Below are positions 41,334 to 53,249 of a stretch of 64,000 nucleotides of DNA, piece after piece. The notes under the pieces were generated by a model, which saw only the letters and a program-made list of their open reading frames with translations, did no database searches and had not been told where the DNA came from. Position 1 is the stretch's first letter. Each line of letters opens with the position of its first letter. This stretch comes from Hermatobates lingyangjiaoensis (taxonomy: Eukaryota > Arthropoda > Insecta > Hemiptera > Hermatobatidae), in NCBI GenBank assembly GCA_026182355.1, contig JAPFBL010000035.1:2671501-2735500 (forward strand), in the 5' to 3' direction. A program made the position numbers and the translations under genes.

Positions 41334-43674
41334 AATACTTAAGGCAACAATAAGTAGGATGAAACAGAAAAAAAATCTGATGTAACTTACACACTACATT
41401 AGTATAAGCAAGCGTAATATCAAACTCATAGATAACTTAATAGTGATTTCGTTTGTTTTAATGCAGCTATATCCATTTCATCTGTTATAACAAACTTTGT
41501 ATGCATCAAAAACAATTATTAGTTTTGATCAAGATAGGCAAGAATTTGTTATTTTATGAAATTATATAATTTTATGAGGTAAGTGAAAGCGGGGTGTCTT
41601 ACGAGGCTTTGCGATAACTTGTGGTCCGATTGGGTGTTGGCATAGTTTGGAGGTGTAAATAAACACCGGTTATTGTTTGGCGAACTCCTTATTCGCCTTA
41701 GGAAGTTTCTTACAGTTGCTCTTGTAGCTGACTGAATGCACGTTTGCATCACTCCTGATTATTCCCACCTAACTCACAATTACCTTTCTTTTTTGTTGAT
41801 GAAACCACCATATGGCGCGTATTCTTTCCATGTTCGATCAATACCTTCATTCAACTTACATTCATTCCTTTTATTGACCTCCCTATTTTCAGCTCCACTA
41901 TTTTCTTATATTCCTTTAATAAATAGATACTTAAATATGAGTTCTTTTTAAACTTTTGATACTTATACCTCTTAAAACGTAAAATTTTGAAATTGAAAAA
42001 GAAAAATTGGTTTAAAAAGCTTCAGAATGAAGGAGAAACTTTTTTTTTAATTTCATAATTTTAAAAAGTGATATAATATTGAACTTCAGAATAATGGAAT
42101 TGTAAAAAATGCATACATACGGTAAGCAGATTGTAAATGCAATTTTTAAAATCATAATGAATTTAATGATTTAGCACATTACTCTATTACGGTTTAAAAT
42201 CATCAGTGATGTGAGGCATATGTTAATTTGACAGTCAGATGTTAGACTCGATCAAGTAGAATTGCGTCAGCTTGATCAAACCGCTTACGACAGTCCACCT
42301 ACCCTCTTCAGGCTCTATAAAAGAACATAGTCAAAAACGGCTGCAAGACTACAAGAAATCATCTTTTTAAGTTTGTCTCTTACAGAGTTCATCAAGTAGC
42401 CTTATTGTTATAAATCTAAAGTATTTGTTTAATTATCTTGATCTACTACTAGGGCAGTAGTGTTTATTAGCGTTTCTATTGATTTTGATCTATTCTATAT
42501 GGTTAGTTTTAAATTATAATTTTCTAAAGTATAATTTATAAATAATTATATAATTAAATTTATAATTCTAAAATATAATTTTTTTTAATTTTTATGCCAA
42601 ACGGTCCTTTTCTTTTTCCGAAATGATGAAACAGTACACTTTGTGTCGTTAGTTCCATAATAGCTGGAACGTTCCAACGCTGTGTAGTTAGTAGTTTTGG
42701 GGAAATAGAAATTGTATCTGAAAACGCATAATGAGCAATAAAGTTGACTTCCCATTAGGAGAATATTACCCAAAAACTATACATTTTTTATATTGGGAGA
42801 GAGCTATTTTTGAGGACAGTACTATATATACTCGTATTTCAATCATGAAACGGTCTGACCCGTTCATATTAACAAACTTATTTCATAAAAAATTATCTCA
42901 TAAGTTAACGCTTCTTTTATAATATATTAAATAATTGATAATATATTGATTTGTTTTTACATGATGAGTTGATCCGACAAATTTACAAATAAATTATCCT
43001 CCCTTTTAGTAATTGATATAGCGCCAACGGATACACAGACATACAGAGAAACAGCCGGACATTTGATTTTTATAAATATAAATATTTCTGTTGTAGTTTG
43101 TTCTTTATTGCATTTAAAGAAATAGAAGCAGGGACTTTTGTTCTTACATGTAATCATAATATTAGATTATTGATTGACGTCCCTAAATGCTTTCTGAGTT
43201 AGAACCTTTTACACAAATGCCCTTTGGCCTTATCATGCATTTCTCTAACTTTAATTGGCATTAATAATGAATATCGTGATTAATTCATTATTAAATAGAT
43301 TAAATAATCAATAAAAAAATAGTTATAACTAAATAGGTATTTGAAATTATTTTTAATGCAGTTGAAGTTTATCCTATTCTAGATATAATAAAAATATAAG
43401 AATGAAAAGATTGAAATAATGGATGTTGGGCTGCTCTATATAGCACACAGTTCTTAGTTTTATTTATATTTGAATTTTTAGTATCTCTGTAGTGCTTGTT
43501 TACCGGAGAATACAGAAGCAAGGCTTATCTTAATAACCTGATAAGGCAGTAAAACATCTACGTGCAATTTCATAATTGGTAAACGTACATTTTACTATTA
43601 AGTACCTGTGTCTTACACCTAATTCATTTTTAGGTAAAAAACTTTTTATTTTTTTAAGATGTGTAATGTTGTTT
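41334..43674. other. No gene recognised
   Basis: 2.3 kb of AT-rich sequence with no long frame and no element ends that I can support. Confidence 0.5.
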
Positions 43675-43827
43675 CATAGCCTAGCCCCAGTGGAAAAGGA
43701 CATTTCAATTGCTTTGAATGGTTTGACCAGATTGAATGAAGATGGCAAAAACATTGCTAACAAACTTAGTGCAAATTATGTAACCAATTCGCCCAACAGT
43801 CAAGAGGCCATTGGGAAAGATAAATGA
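43675..43827 (+). other. Possible terminal exon, unidentified
   Basis: After an acceptor-like TTGTTTCATAG at about 43679, the frame SLAPVEKDISIALNGLTRLN continues through GKNIANKLSANYVTN to GKDK and TGA at 43827. Composition is balanced and amphipathic, unlike the phenylalanine/isoleucine-rich shadows elsewhere. I do not recognise the protein, and no neighbouring exon was found. Confidence 0.3.
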
Positions 43828-43990
43828 ATGAACATTTGTGTTCTTATTAAACTATAACCGTCCAAGTATGTCGCGAAATAGTGGTAATAGAGTTAACCAA
43901 GAGTCGCAACTAACCCTAATATTAATATATTGCAGTTAGAACTAAAGTTATCGGTACAATACAGGTCCTAAAGTTACTATATTGTGTATA

Positions 43991-44898
43991 CGAGGTGTGT
44001 AAATAAAGTAGTGAGACTGATTTTTTTAAATTTTCTATTCAAATATAATTACAATGTGATATTGTCACCTTCAAAATAGTTCCCTTCGGAAGCCACACAG
44101 CGCTGGAGACGGTCCTTCCAATCATTGTAGCATTGCTGGAACTCGGATTCTGGAATGGCCTTCAGCTGGTCGGTTACAGCAGTTTGTATGTTTTGTAGTG
44201 TCCCGAAATGAGTTCCCTTGAGGTGATTTTTCAATCTCGGGAAGAGGAAAAAGTCACAAGGACTCAAGTCTGGTGAATAAGGAGGCTGAGAAGCAACAGG
44301 AATGTTTTTACTGGCCAAAAACTCGTTTATTGAGATGGCAGTGTGACAGGGCGCGTTGTCGTGATGCAACACCCACTTGTCTTTGATGTATGGCCGCACA
44401 CGAAGGACTCTTTTTCGAAGTCTTTCAAGGACCTCACGGTAGAAGTGCTGATTAACCGTTTGGCCTTGTGGCACAAACTCCGTACTCTGTTGACATTTTC
44501 ATCGGTGTTTGCACTTGAAGGCCTTCCGCTTCGTGGTTCATCTTCAATCGACTCTCTTCCTTCTGAAAATTCCTTAAACCACCGAAAAACCTGTGCCCTT
44601 GATAAAACACGTTCTCCATAGGCCTCCTGAAGTTTTTCAAAAGTTTCGGTTGCATTATCTGAAGCAAAATTTGATTGCACACCGCTGCTCAACTTTGAGG
44701 TCACTCATTTTTAAAACGCTCAAGAAAAAACCATTTCACGAAAACCAACGCTACGGACAAACAAATGACTGTGGCGAGTTCAGATTCATACTGGAGGCGC
44801 ATCACACGTGCACCTGACGTTACTCAAGGCCACGCGTCTCCAGCGTTGCCAGATCGAAAGCGACGTTGCCAGTCTCACTACTTTATTTACACACCTCG
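43991..44898 (-). mobile_element. mariner element A, internally deleted, perfect ends
   Basis: The terminal repeats CGAGGTGTGTAAATAAAGTA + GTGAGACTG at the left and their exact reverse complement at the right are 29 bp and perfect as read. Both ends are flanked by TA (43989-43990, 44899-44900). The element is 908 bp against about 1.3 kb for a complete one; the missing part is inside the transposase gene. Perfect ends mean it could be moved if a related transposase is made elsewhere. Confidence 0.95.
44049..44704 (-). pseudogene. mariner transposase, internal deletion
   Basis: The N-terminal part starts at the ATG at 44704 (MTSKLSSGVQ) and includes the first DNA-binding helices and the linker SGRPSSANTDENVNRVR. 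At about 44479-44488 it jumps to EFVPQGQTVNQHFYREVLER near the end of the catalytic domain, with a frame change. About 120 or more codons are lost, including the first catalytic aspartate (the GDES-type block). The second (HHDNAPCHTA) and third (PYSPDLSPCDFFLFPRLK) catalytic aspartate blocks, spaced as in D,D34D, and the EGNYFEGDN C-terminus are intact. Confidence 0.95.
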
Positions 44899-44900
44899 TA

Positions 44901-46369
44901 TATCGACGAGGTTTTAGAAAAGTTTAGTTGAAAATGTATTTTAGTTTTATCGAGATGAAAAATACTGTCGACACATTTTATTTGCTGAAGGGATGAGCAG
45001 TGCCTTGGTTTTATGAGAAAAGGTCGGGATGAAGACTGGAAGGGCAGAGTTGTCAGTGTAGCGTGATCCCTGTTTCGTGCGAATGCACGAGACAAAGCAA
45101 TATATCACCAGTCTCCGTAAGAGCTTCTCCTAGAACACGACATCTGATACTATCCACTCAAAATCACATTCACGAGATTTATTTTAAATGTTCAACTATA
45201 AATCGTTTAGTGCATATCATTGGCTCATTGTGAATACAACTCTAAGCCATAACCCTCTGCTATTTTTTTTTTATTTGCATCTTTTTATTAATTTTCTCTC
45301 TATACGAAATAAGCAGAAATAAAGTTTTGTATTTGGGCAAACATTTTAAAATGTTGAATTTTCAACTGAAGTACACGGTTGGTCCCTGTATGTATCTGTA
45401 TATTGTATGAACAGTATATCTCAAAAATCAAATAAAAAAAAATGTATTTCCTTCTACGGAACAGTAAGCCTGGCACCAAAATTTAACTTTTTTTTATAGT
45501 GGTATTTTATATTAATAAAAATATATTTTTTTTCGTTTTGGTTAAACTGTCCACGCAGTTTCTTGATTAAAATGGTTGTGGTTTTCACCAGCTAGTTAAC
45601 ATTTCATTCATATCATCAAAACTTAAAAAAACTGTTCCCTAAGAGTAATAAACGATTTTTTTAATGTTTAATCTTGTTTGCATTGAAACGGTTATTAAAC
45701 AAAATACAGTAAAATTTACTTATTAATATTAAATTAGACCAAAATTTATTATTTTTTTATTTAGGTAAGTTTTATTTGCAACATGGTCTAAAATAGTACT
45801 ACATGTTACTTTTTTACTTACATCAAATTTATAAAATTATTAAAATCGTTAAATTTTTTCAAGTATTAAATGTAAGAGATAATATAATTTTAAATAGATT
45901 ACCCATCTTTCATAACTAAGTATTGATAAAGAAAGCATATTAAGTATAGCTATTATTTATAGAATAAACATGTACGAGTATGCATTTATAAATTTTTATA
46001 AATGCATACAATCAACCGGTAATTTCACATTGACCGACATTCATACAGCGTAGCTTCCCCGACGTGTGTTTGTATTATTTCGGTAAAAGTTGGATATTCT
46101 GTCATATATTGCTCACAATTCTGAATGGACCCAACTTCTTATCACCTCTTCTTTGTATAAGTTAAGCAATATATTTAAAGAATTTTTCTTATCCTTTGAC
46201 CCTTTAATACTCCTGTAATTTCTCCACGAAGATGACCTTTCTAAACTTTTAGAAGGTCTGCATTATCAATAACCTGTTCTCCCACAGAACTATGAAATGG
46301 ATTCGGATGGAACCTGTTGACGTTACTAAGTCAAAAATCTACTCGTAGTTAGAAGATAGCTTCTAATAG
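44901..46369. other. No gene; one perfect palindrome
   Basis: AT-rich with poly-T and poly-A runs. A 32-bp palindrome lies at 45978-46009 (separate entry). Confidence 0.45.
45978..46009. repeat. Perfect 15-bp-arm palindrome
   Basis: GTATGCATTTATAAA and TTTATAAATGCATAC are exact reverse complements separated by TT. Confidence 0.85.
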
Positions 46370-46377
46370 GTCTAGAT

Positions 46378-46828
46378 CAGTGTTTCCCAAAGTGGGTGGT
46401 ACCGCCCCCCTGGGGGTGGTGCTTTGATATCGGGGGGCGGTAATGCAAAAAGGAGCAGGGATTCTGTTTCCATAAATTGAAAATGTTCATGCAATATAAT
46501 TTCTAAATTTAAGTGAAAACACAACATGTAAACTACTAGGAAACAATTTCTTAAAATTATTTGTTTTGATAATTCATTTTTATGTTAAAAGTATATTCTC
46601 ACCTAAGTTTCTTTTGTTGTGTATTAATTCTTTTGCATAAATATGCTATGAAACAATACACATATTATATTATAAATAAATATTCGATTAGTAATTATTT
46701 TAATTTAATTATTAAAATGTTACTCATTTGGTTATTTAGTCTAGGAATCTGATTATTATTCAAGAGTGTTGAGTTATAGGTTTATGGACCCAAGGGGGTG
46801 GTCACTCGAAAAAGTTTGGGAAACACTG
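46378..46828. mobile_element. hAT-type MITE, 451 bp, 8-bp target duplication
   Basis: Terminal repeats CAGTGTTTCCCAAA and TTTGGGAAACACTG are perfect 14-mers. GTCTAGAT flanks both ends (46370-46377 and 46829-46836), the 8-bp duplication expected for hAT. The GC-rich subterminal part GGTACCGCCCCCCTGGGGGTG and GGGGGCGGTA resembles ends of BED-finger hAT elements in animals. The interior is non-coding. Confidence 0.93.
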
Positions 46829-46836
46829 GTCTAGAT

Positions 46837-48249
46837 TCTAGATTGAGTGTGGTCCACTTTTGTGAACACTAGATGAGACAATGCTATATCCATAATGGAA
46901 AAGCCTTTGTACTAAATAAACTATGTAGGCGATTCTTTTCAACGTTACGGTTACCACTTTCTTGCATATAAATAAACTGTACCTGCTGATATGCCAAGCG
47001 TAAACATTAAATTGTGTGTGAAATGTAAACTTTAAAATTATTATTAACGAACATTTATATTTCTTTCAATTGAACTACATTCCTTTCCAATTTTTTGTTT
47101 CTGTTCCAAAGATAATTGTCTTATAGGAGAGGTTAAACCTGCCGGTAGCTGTGAATAAGTTTCTTGGGCATTGCCTAAGCTATAGAGATTGAGTTGTTGT
47201 ATGAAAGACTTGATAATGAAGTGCGATGCTTTCAATAAGAGGTGGTGAGTGGAGTATAAGTGGAGAGGGTGCTAAGTTTGTGGTTTATGGCAATATCGAT
47301 TTTGATTTCACCCCTCTCTGTCGCTCCTACAGTACTCAACCAAGTCATCAAATACAACCTGCTTTCTGCCCCACGTCACGTCAACCCTTCTTTAACAGTA
47401 AACACACTTCTCCCAAGCCTTAAATAACAGCGATTAGTGATTTAGCTGAATAACCTTCAGTAAGAAACAAAGGATGCAATCTCTCTTTGAATATCTTTGT
47501 ATTCGATTCCTACTACCGTTATTAGTTCTCCCATCCAATGGGATTCATAGGAGAAATGGTACTACTCAACTTTGCTATAAGTAAACAAAACATCAAACTC
47601 ATTGACATTAATGAGTTTTGGTTTTATTTTAATGTGGGATATCATGCAGAAGTAATATCAAACTCTCTGGTAAAGATGTTTGGTCATAAATCAAATGATT
47701 TCAAATGTTTTATTGTGGCTACATCCTTCCTCATTTCCGTCTATTCCCCTTCATCCAGGTACCCACATTTGTGAGTTAACTTACTAATATGTGTTTTGTT
47801 AATAATTTTGACCTGTCAGTATACCAGGCAAGAGTCTCTTTCTAGATATCATGAAACTTCTAACCCAGGATTGACCCACGTAAAATACTCAATGAGGAGC
47901 ATTGTCTCTAGTAATATATTGACTAAATTATTAATAGTTCATTCTATGAAATCTCAGTACAATTTTTCTTTCATGGAGGCATTTTCATTTCTTACCAGTC
48001 TCAGGAGAACGGAATTTCATCATTCCTGATAAAAAATTCCCAAGGGAGGAAGATGTTTAACAAGTCTTCTAAGCTGATGCTGGAGTAGGTGGTCAGTGCC
48101 CCTGTTATCCTTATATGCGCTTCACATGTAGTTTATTTGGGCTAATTTAGGAACTATTTCCATTTTACAACCAATTCATATGATGCTATTTGTTGTACAA
48201 CAACATTAATAATAACAATTTTGTAGAACCAAAAATTTATATTTGCGCT
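46837..48249. other. No gene recognised
   Basis: Small frames at 47226-47423, 47538-47774 and 47796-48029 have no recognisable domain and no convincing splice context. Confidence 0.45.
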
Positions 48250-48403
48250 TTAGACTCCATAGTCAACCAAATAATGTCTTACAGCAGAACTTGCTTTTGT
48301 AGCATCAGACAATATTTGCGTTACATTGCGTTTCCAGTTTAGTAATTCGTCTATATAGACTCCATCTTTAGGGACCTCAAAACATGCAAATCCATCGTAA
48401 TCT
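48250..48403 (-). other. Possible exon, unidentified protein
   Basis: On the minus strand an acceptor-like TTCAATTTCAAG precedes an open frame reading DYDGFACFEVPKDGVYIDEL, LNWKRNVTQILSDATKASSA, VRHYLVDYGV and a TAA at 48250. The residue mix (D, E, K, G, W spread evenly) is that of a folded protein and unlike the surrounding AT-driven frames. GTAAGA inside the end (after SSA) could be an alternative splice donor. It starts just before a stop in the same frame, so it would have to be an internal or terminal exon. I do not recognise the family. Confidence 0.4.
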
Positions 48404-48929
48404 TGAAATTGAATTTTTTCGCAAACTCTTTATATTTTAATTATACTGAAGTAATAAGGCAAAGTTATTATTGGTTTAAATCCTGATTTTAGATATTTTA
48501 ATTGGTAATCATAATTAAGACAGGCTCTGATAACTAATAAGTAAGGTTGGAGATTCACTCAATTATATTTCGAATCAAATCATTAAATGGAATGGAAGAG
48601 ATTAGCAGTGTAATCTGATTGGCTTCCTATTAGGTGCAGTGGAGTAACAGTAATTGCATTGTCAGTTTCTTTTATTGTTTCAATAATTCCAGACAGTTTA
48701 TAAAAAAACTCATTAAATAATATGGTAAAATTAATAATAAATAAGATACAACTATTTCATTACATATATGACAACTTTCAATTTGCCTTATAGAATGAAA
48801 TGAAGTGGAACATATGGATTATTATATCGAAATAATAATGATTTTATAGTAAATATCCGAATATAAACAGAAAGGAAAGCAGAAATGTTCTTCAAACATT
48901 TTCCTCATAGACTATATAAGGGGAGGGGG
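48404..48929. other. No gene recognised
   Basis: AT-rich. The block AAATGAAGTGGAACATATGG with GAATATAAACAGAAAGGAAA (48787-48890) repeats one at 28120-28205, so it belongs to a dispersed repeat, probably the interior of PLE family F pairs. Confidence 0.5.
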
Positions 48930-49005
48930 GAAGTTAGGTCAATTGTCACGTGTTCACCTCTGGACTGGTAGATTCTGGGTTCGATACCCATTCTGGCCCT
49001 GTATT
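48930..49005 (+). repeat. tRNA-derived SINE, head only
   Basis: GAAGTTAGGTCAATTGTCACG, CACCTCTGGACTGGTAGATT, and an excellent B box GGGTTCGATACCC followed by ATTCTGGCCCT. No body follows. Confidence 0.8.
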
Positions 49006-49629
49006 TATATTGCTCTAAAAACTGAAAACTAAATTTCAAATATAGGATAACATATTGTACTTGTTTGGTTTGTTTATATTGACTGGGAATTTTTTTTATC
49101 AAAATGGAGTTGATTAAAATTTATATTAAATTGAAAATTGTTAACAACTGAAATTTGAAGATATTTTTATGAGTAAATGATGTGTAAGAAGATTTAATTG
49201 TTGAAACCATAAAAGGAAATGATGGTCAGCTATATGATAATATGATGAATATTATTATTTTGTTTCAGTGTGAGATCGTTGGTTGTTAGTTGTAATCAAT
49301 CTGCATGTTTATTGCATTAGTGAATCTTAATCTCAGATATATGGTTCTTGAGTTCTTTGTTTTTGAGGAATATTGTTGAATGGCAAGGGTGCTTTTTCGT
49401 TCATTATGGCAAAAAGGCTAATAATTTGAAACTATTTCTTCAGTGATTTAATATTAATTCAGTGACTTAAAGTAAATTAGGTATTCTCTAACTACCAGTA
49501 TGTGGAGATCTTAAGTTTTAAAACAATAACATTTGCACTAAAATTACAGCAAGAAGTTTTATCTATAGTACGAGTAACATGAAAAGTTTTTGGTAAATAA
49601 GAATATTCATAAAAACTTCATTGTACAAT
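49006..49629. other. No gene recognised
   Basis: AT-rich, no supported feature. Confidence 0.45.
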
Positions 49630-49815
49630 CTGTTATAGTGTGGTATTTACATATTACGGGGTATTTCAAAAATCACATCTCGAGACAATAAAAGCTTGCA
49701 GTCAAGAATGCAAATGTAAACCTGAAGAAGATCACCAAGTGTTCAAAATGCGTTCTTAGTTTTCTTATGAAACTTTTTTTGTGTGGAGATGTAATTTTAA
49801 AAATCTCCCTATAAC
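49630..49815 (+). mobile_element. PLE terminal repeat pair (family F)
   Basis: TAGTGTGGTATTTACATATT and TTTCAAAAATCACATCTCGAG mark an inverted edge on the left. The right copy reads CCTGAAGAAGATCACCAAGT, GTTCAAAATGCGTTCTTAG and GTGTGGAGATGTAATTTT. The hammerhead GAAA is changed to AAAA, so the core is lost. Confidence 0.65.
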
Positions 49816-50699
49816 ACACTACACATATTAGAAGGGAGTCTTGAAAGAATTATTTTGTTCTGATTCATGGAATTGAGTAGTTTTTGATAAAATAAGTTCA
49901 CTTTGTTTATGTGCGGCAGAAAATGTGGTTCAAAACATTGTACACATTGTTCACACTGTTTACATATTCCGTTGAATATATTTATATTATATATACATAT
50001 TATAGATTCAATTATGAAACTATGATCACTGTTTTATTTTGTGATTGTTAGGTTAGCATGAGAAATGTAATTTAGACGATTGGATTGTCATGAGATTCTA
50101 TTAAAGGGTGAGAAATACGTATGACTTATGCTGATAGAGTGGAGCAAAGAAAGAAGATTGATCAGGGTTATGATGGCGTGGAACATTGCAAGTAATGAGT
50201 TGAAGTATTTCAGAACTGTCAGTATTCTTACTGAACATGCCAGTTATCACTTGATTCGCCTATTTTGAAAAGTATCTAGATTTAAAGAATGTAACAGACT
50301 TCGATAATGTAAAAACTCAGAGAAAATATGAATTGTAAACCATTTTATTTATATGCCTTAAAAATCGATGTTGAGCACGTTCTGGATAATTGAAGCTATT
50401 CATATTTATAAATAGCACCTGCATAAATATAAAATGAATGTTTTTCTATATGTCTCTTATGCCTTCCTAAACCGTCTTTACAATTGCCAGGAAACGCAAT
50501 TCCAAGATGCCGGTGAAGGTTTCTGAATTAATAAAACTATGTTCTGATAGAAAATTCAGATTCTATATCTGAATTCATTTATTTTATATTATTCCTTTAA
50601 TATCTGTGCATTTTTAATATTTGATTCAAGCTTGTTTCCTATATTAATAAAATCTGACTTTTTTACTTATATAGAAATAATTAATTCGAAATTTTGATT
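49816..50699. other. No gene recognised
   Basis: AT-rich, no supported feature. Confidence 0.45.
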
Positions 50700-51244
50700 G
50701 ATCTTCAACACTCAGTAAATTAATTTTCAACACGTTTCAACTTCACTTTTGTGCAGTTATGTCTCCAAAAAAAAAAAGAGCGATCGGTCGTTCTATGTCT
50801 CAAGCACGAAAGAGAAAGACAACATGATTCTCAGAAACAAATGAGCGACGAGAAACCAGATTGGAAACCACTGGATGTTTTGAGCTCGTTCATCTGAAAC
50901 GAAATGTAACGAAAAGCAAGATTGAAAACCGACTGAGAACTCCATGCTCGAGTCTGTTCATCTGGGACAAACATACAAGGAGAATCTAGACTGCGCACCA
51001 TGGGAGTGAGCACTGCTTGATCCGAACATGCAGGGAACTCGACGAACCACTCACGTTGGTTTGATACTCAGTGCATTCAATTATGCTGCTAATTATATTA
51101 CAGCATTCGTGCAGTTGTTCTTATTGGACGTCTGTTGCATCAACTGTTATGTTAATAATTAAATAGAAATAAAGTTTAGCTAAAATTAACTCGACATTCA
51201 TTGCCTGTGAGGCGGTACGAAGTCTCCTCCGCTGGGTCAGCTAG
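50700..51244 (+). mobile_element. Helitron, short derivative with 3' CTAG end
   Basis: From TCTTCAACACTCAGTAAATT, a reading frame starts MSPKKKRAIGRSMSQARKRK (about 50759), and degraded repeats rich in ETR-LET follow, as in the arginine-rich N-terminal repeats of Helitron proteins. The element ends GGGTCAGCTAG with T as next base, preceded by a GCGG/CCGC hairpin (51211-51231 region). A hairpin followed by CTAG and insertion next to T is the Helitron 3' signature. Rep and helicase domains are absent. Confidence 0.75.
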
Positions 51245-51245
51245 T

Positions 51246-52369
51246 GTATATGTTAAATAACCCTGGTAAGGATTTCAAACTACTGATACAGATTGTATTG
51301 CTGGTCTTGTATTGTAGGTAAAGTAGTTTTAAAGAACTCCGTTAGTAGAAGAAACAACCATTCTGTTAGAAATTTTTATAAGAACCTCTCATTCTTCTTG
51401 AGAATCTTTCTTTTAGGAATAAACTTTATAATTTATCAACTTTGCTTTAAACTTGTAAACAGTGTGTTTTTAAGGCTTCGTGAAAACAGATGCGGTGTTT
51501 GAATGTGATGTGTTGTTCAACATTACGGAGTGGGTTGTGTTTGGTCCATTGCCTCAGGCGCTTGCAGACAGCTGGTTATCTTGATGCTGATGGCTTATCT
51601 ATCCCCCAATACTTTGTACCTCGGTTAGTGTGGGCGTGGTAAGTTATGAAATTTTACTACAGCTCTCTAATCTCGGCCGGAGTTGATTTTTTAAAATTTA
51701 ATGTTAAATAGAGTATGTCTTTTCTAAGAGCACGATTTTTCAGGATAATTTGTTATTTGTTTCTGTTTTGTAATGATGAATGAATGAAGTATAATTTATG
51801 TTTCCTCAAATTCACTGTATGTTCAGTCTGTTTAGTGGCATGATAGGTTCTATAGTCTGAATTAAATTATTCAAATTTTAACTTTTTTTTTAAATGCTGG
51901 GTTTTTTTATTTTTGTACAGGGTTTTCGATGTATATTTGTAAACATACTTGAATTCTAAGTTTTTTATATCCATTATATTAGGTTCCAAATGAGTTATAT
52001 ACATGGTCTTAATATTTGAGTAATATCTGTACACGTGGCTGGTTTCATTCTACATCTAAAGTCGCATATTTCACCTGATTCAGGTGACTTCACAAATACC
52101 TTGCAGTGTCTGATGTCTCGCTCTAACCATTTGTTAAGGACAGCACTGCTGCAACGTTGGGAAAGCAAATGGCTTTTAGAAGTTGCTAGAAGCTGTGAAA
52201 TCAGTTTCATCATTTAATACGGTTGTCACCCTCTTTCACTTTAATTGAGACACACTGCATCGGGGTCTGTTGAAAAACTTATCTTAGTACTTTTCACAGA
52301 GTAGAACCGAAAAGAAATGACTTTGTATTGATCCAGGATGTAATAAAGTATTATTACCATAAACTACGT
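51246..52369. other. No gene recognised
   Basis: AT-rich. The overlapping opposite-strand frames at 51995-52217 are open over the same segment (about 70 codons each) but show no domain. Confidence 0.45.
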
Positions 52370-52685
52370 GGCTACGTGAATGCAGTGGCAGCCCGACAAG
52401 GGGACACACATAGGCTTAACATTGGATACCACACAATGAAGATTGATTCTTCATTGAGAGTCTTAAATTTTTCCTAACTGAAATGTAGGGATTTTTAACG
52501 AGTACCTTACATCATACAGGCTCGGAACCGACGCCTTAACGTCCTCTCCGAGGGACGATGTACTCAGATTTATTATGCTCTCGCGTTGATAAATCGGGAG
52601 CCAGAGTGGGTCATGATTCACCATAGGTGGGTCATGATCAGTTCACCATAGGTGAGCACGTTCTACTGGGCTTACTTGGTCCCTT
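52370..52685 (-). repeat. tRNA-derived SINE, near full length, with internal duplication
   Basis: Tail complement TGCAGTGGCAGCCCGACAAG, body AACGTCCTCTCCGAGGGACG, head complement GGTGAGCACGTTCTACTGGGC. GTGGGTCATGATTCACCATAG is immediately repeated with an inserted CAGT at 52607-52655, a short tandem duplication absent from other copies. Confidence 0.88.
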
Positions 52686-53249
52686 ATAATAAAGTATAGC
52701 AAAATGTAACGAAGTTTTTTATCAATAAGTTAGTTATGAACTCATTTTCAGGCAAACAATTATTTTACAATTCGAGCGAAAAGGGCGATGTTCTAATGAA
52801 CTCCAGTCAAATAACTAAGCCTCCAGAAGTTATAACCAACAACAGAAGATACTATTATTCTTAGTCTTATATCAGTGAAGGCTTATTATGTCTTGTAGTG
52901 TGAGTGAGCCCTCTGATATTGGCTCTTAAGTATCGTAAGAGAAAGATGAAAGATGTGTTTATACCTTAGTAAAGCACTAATGTACCTTTAAAATCGCTAT
53001 CTTGATATACTTCCTAGATCAAGATATTTTATGTTCAAAAGAAAATCCTTAAAATTTTTCATTTTAACATTAATTAAAATACAGTTTGAAGAGATAGAAC
53101 TGTGTTCTCAGTTCATTATTCATTCCAAAATAGTATTCTTTTTAAACTAATTTTTTTAAATTTAAATGCAGCTTAGAAACTTACCTATAATGTCCATGTA
53201 ATTATTACATTGTAATAATGTCCTGTAGTAATTATTATTTGACTAACGG
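52686..53249. other. No gene recognised
   Basis: AT-rich, no supported feature. Confidence 0.45.

Noticed and set aside
44343..44621. 92-codon plus-strand frame
   Set aside because: Antisense shadow of the mariner A transposase.
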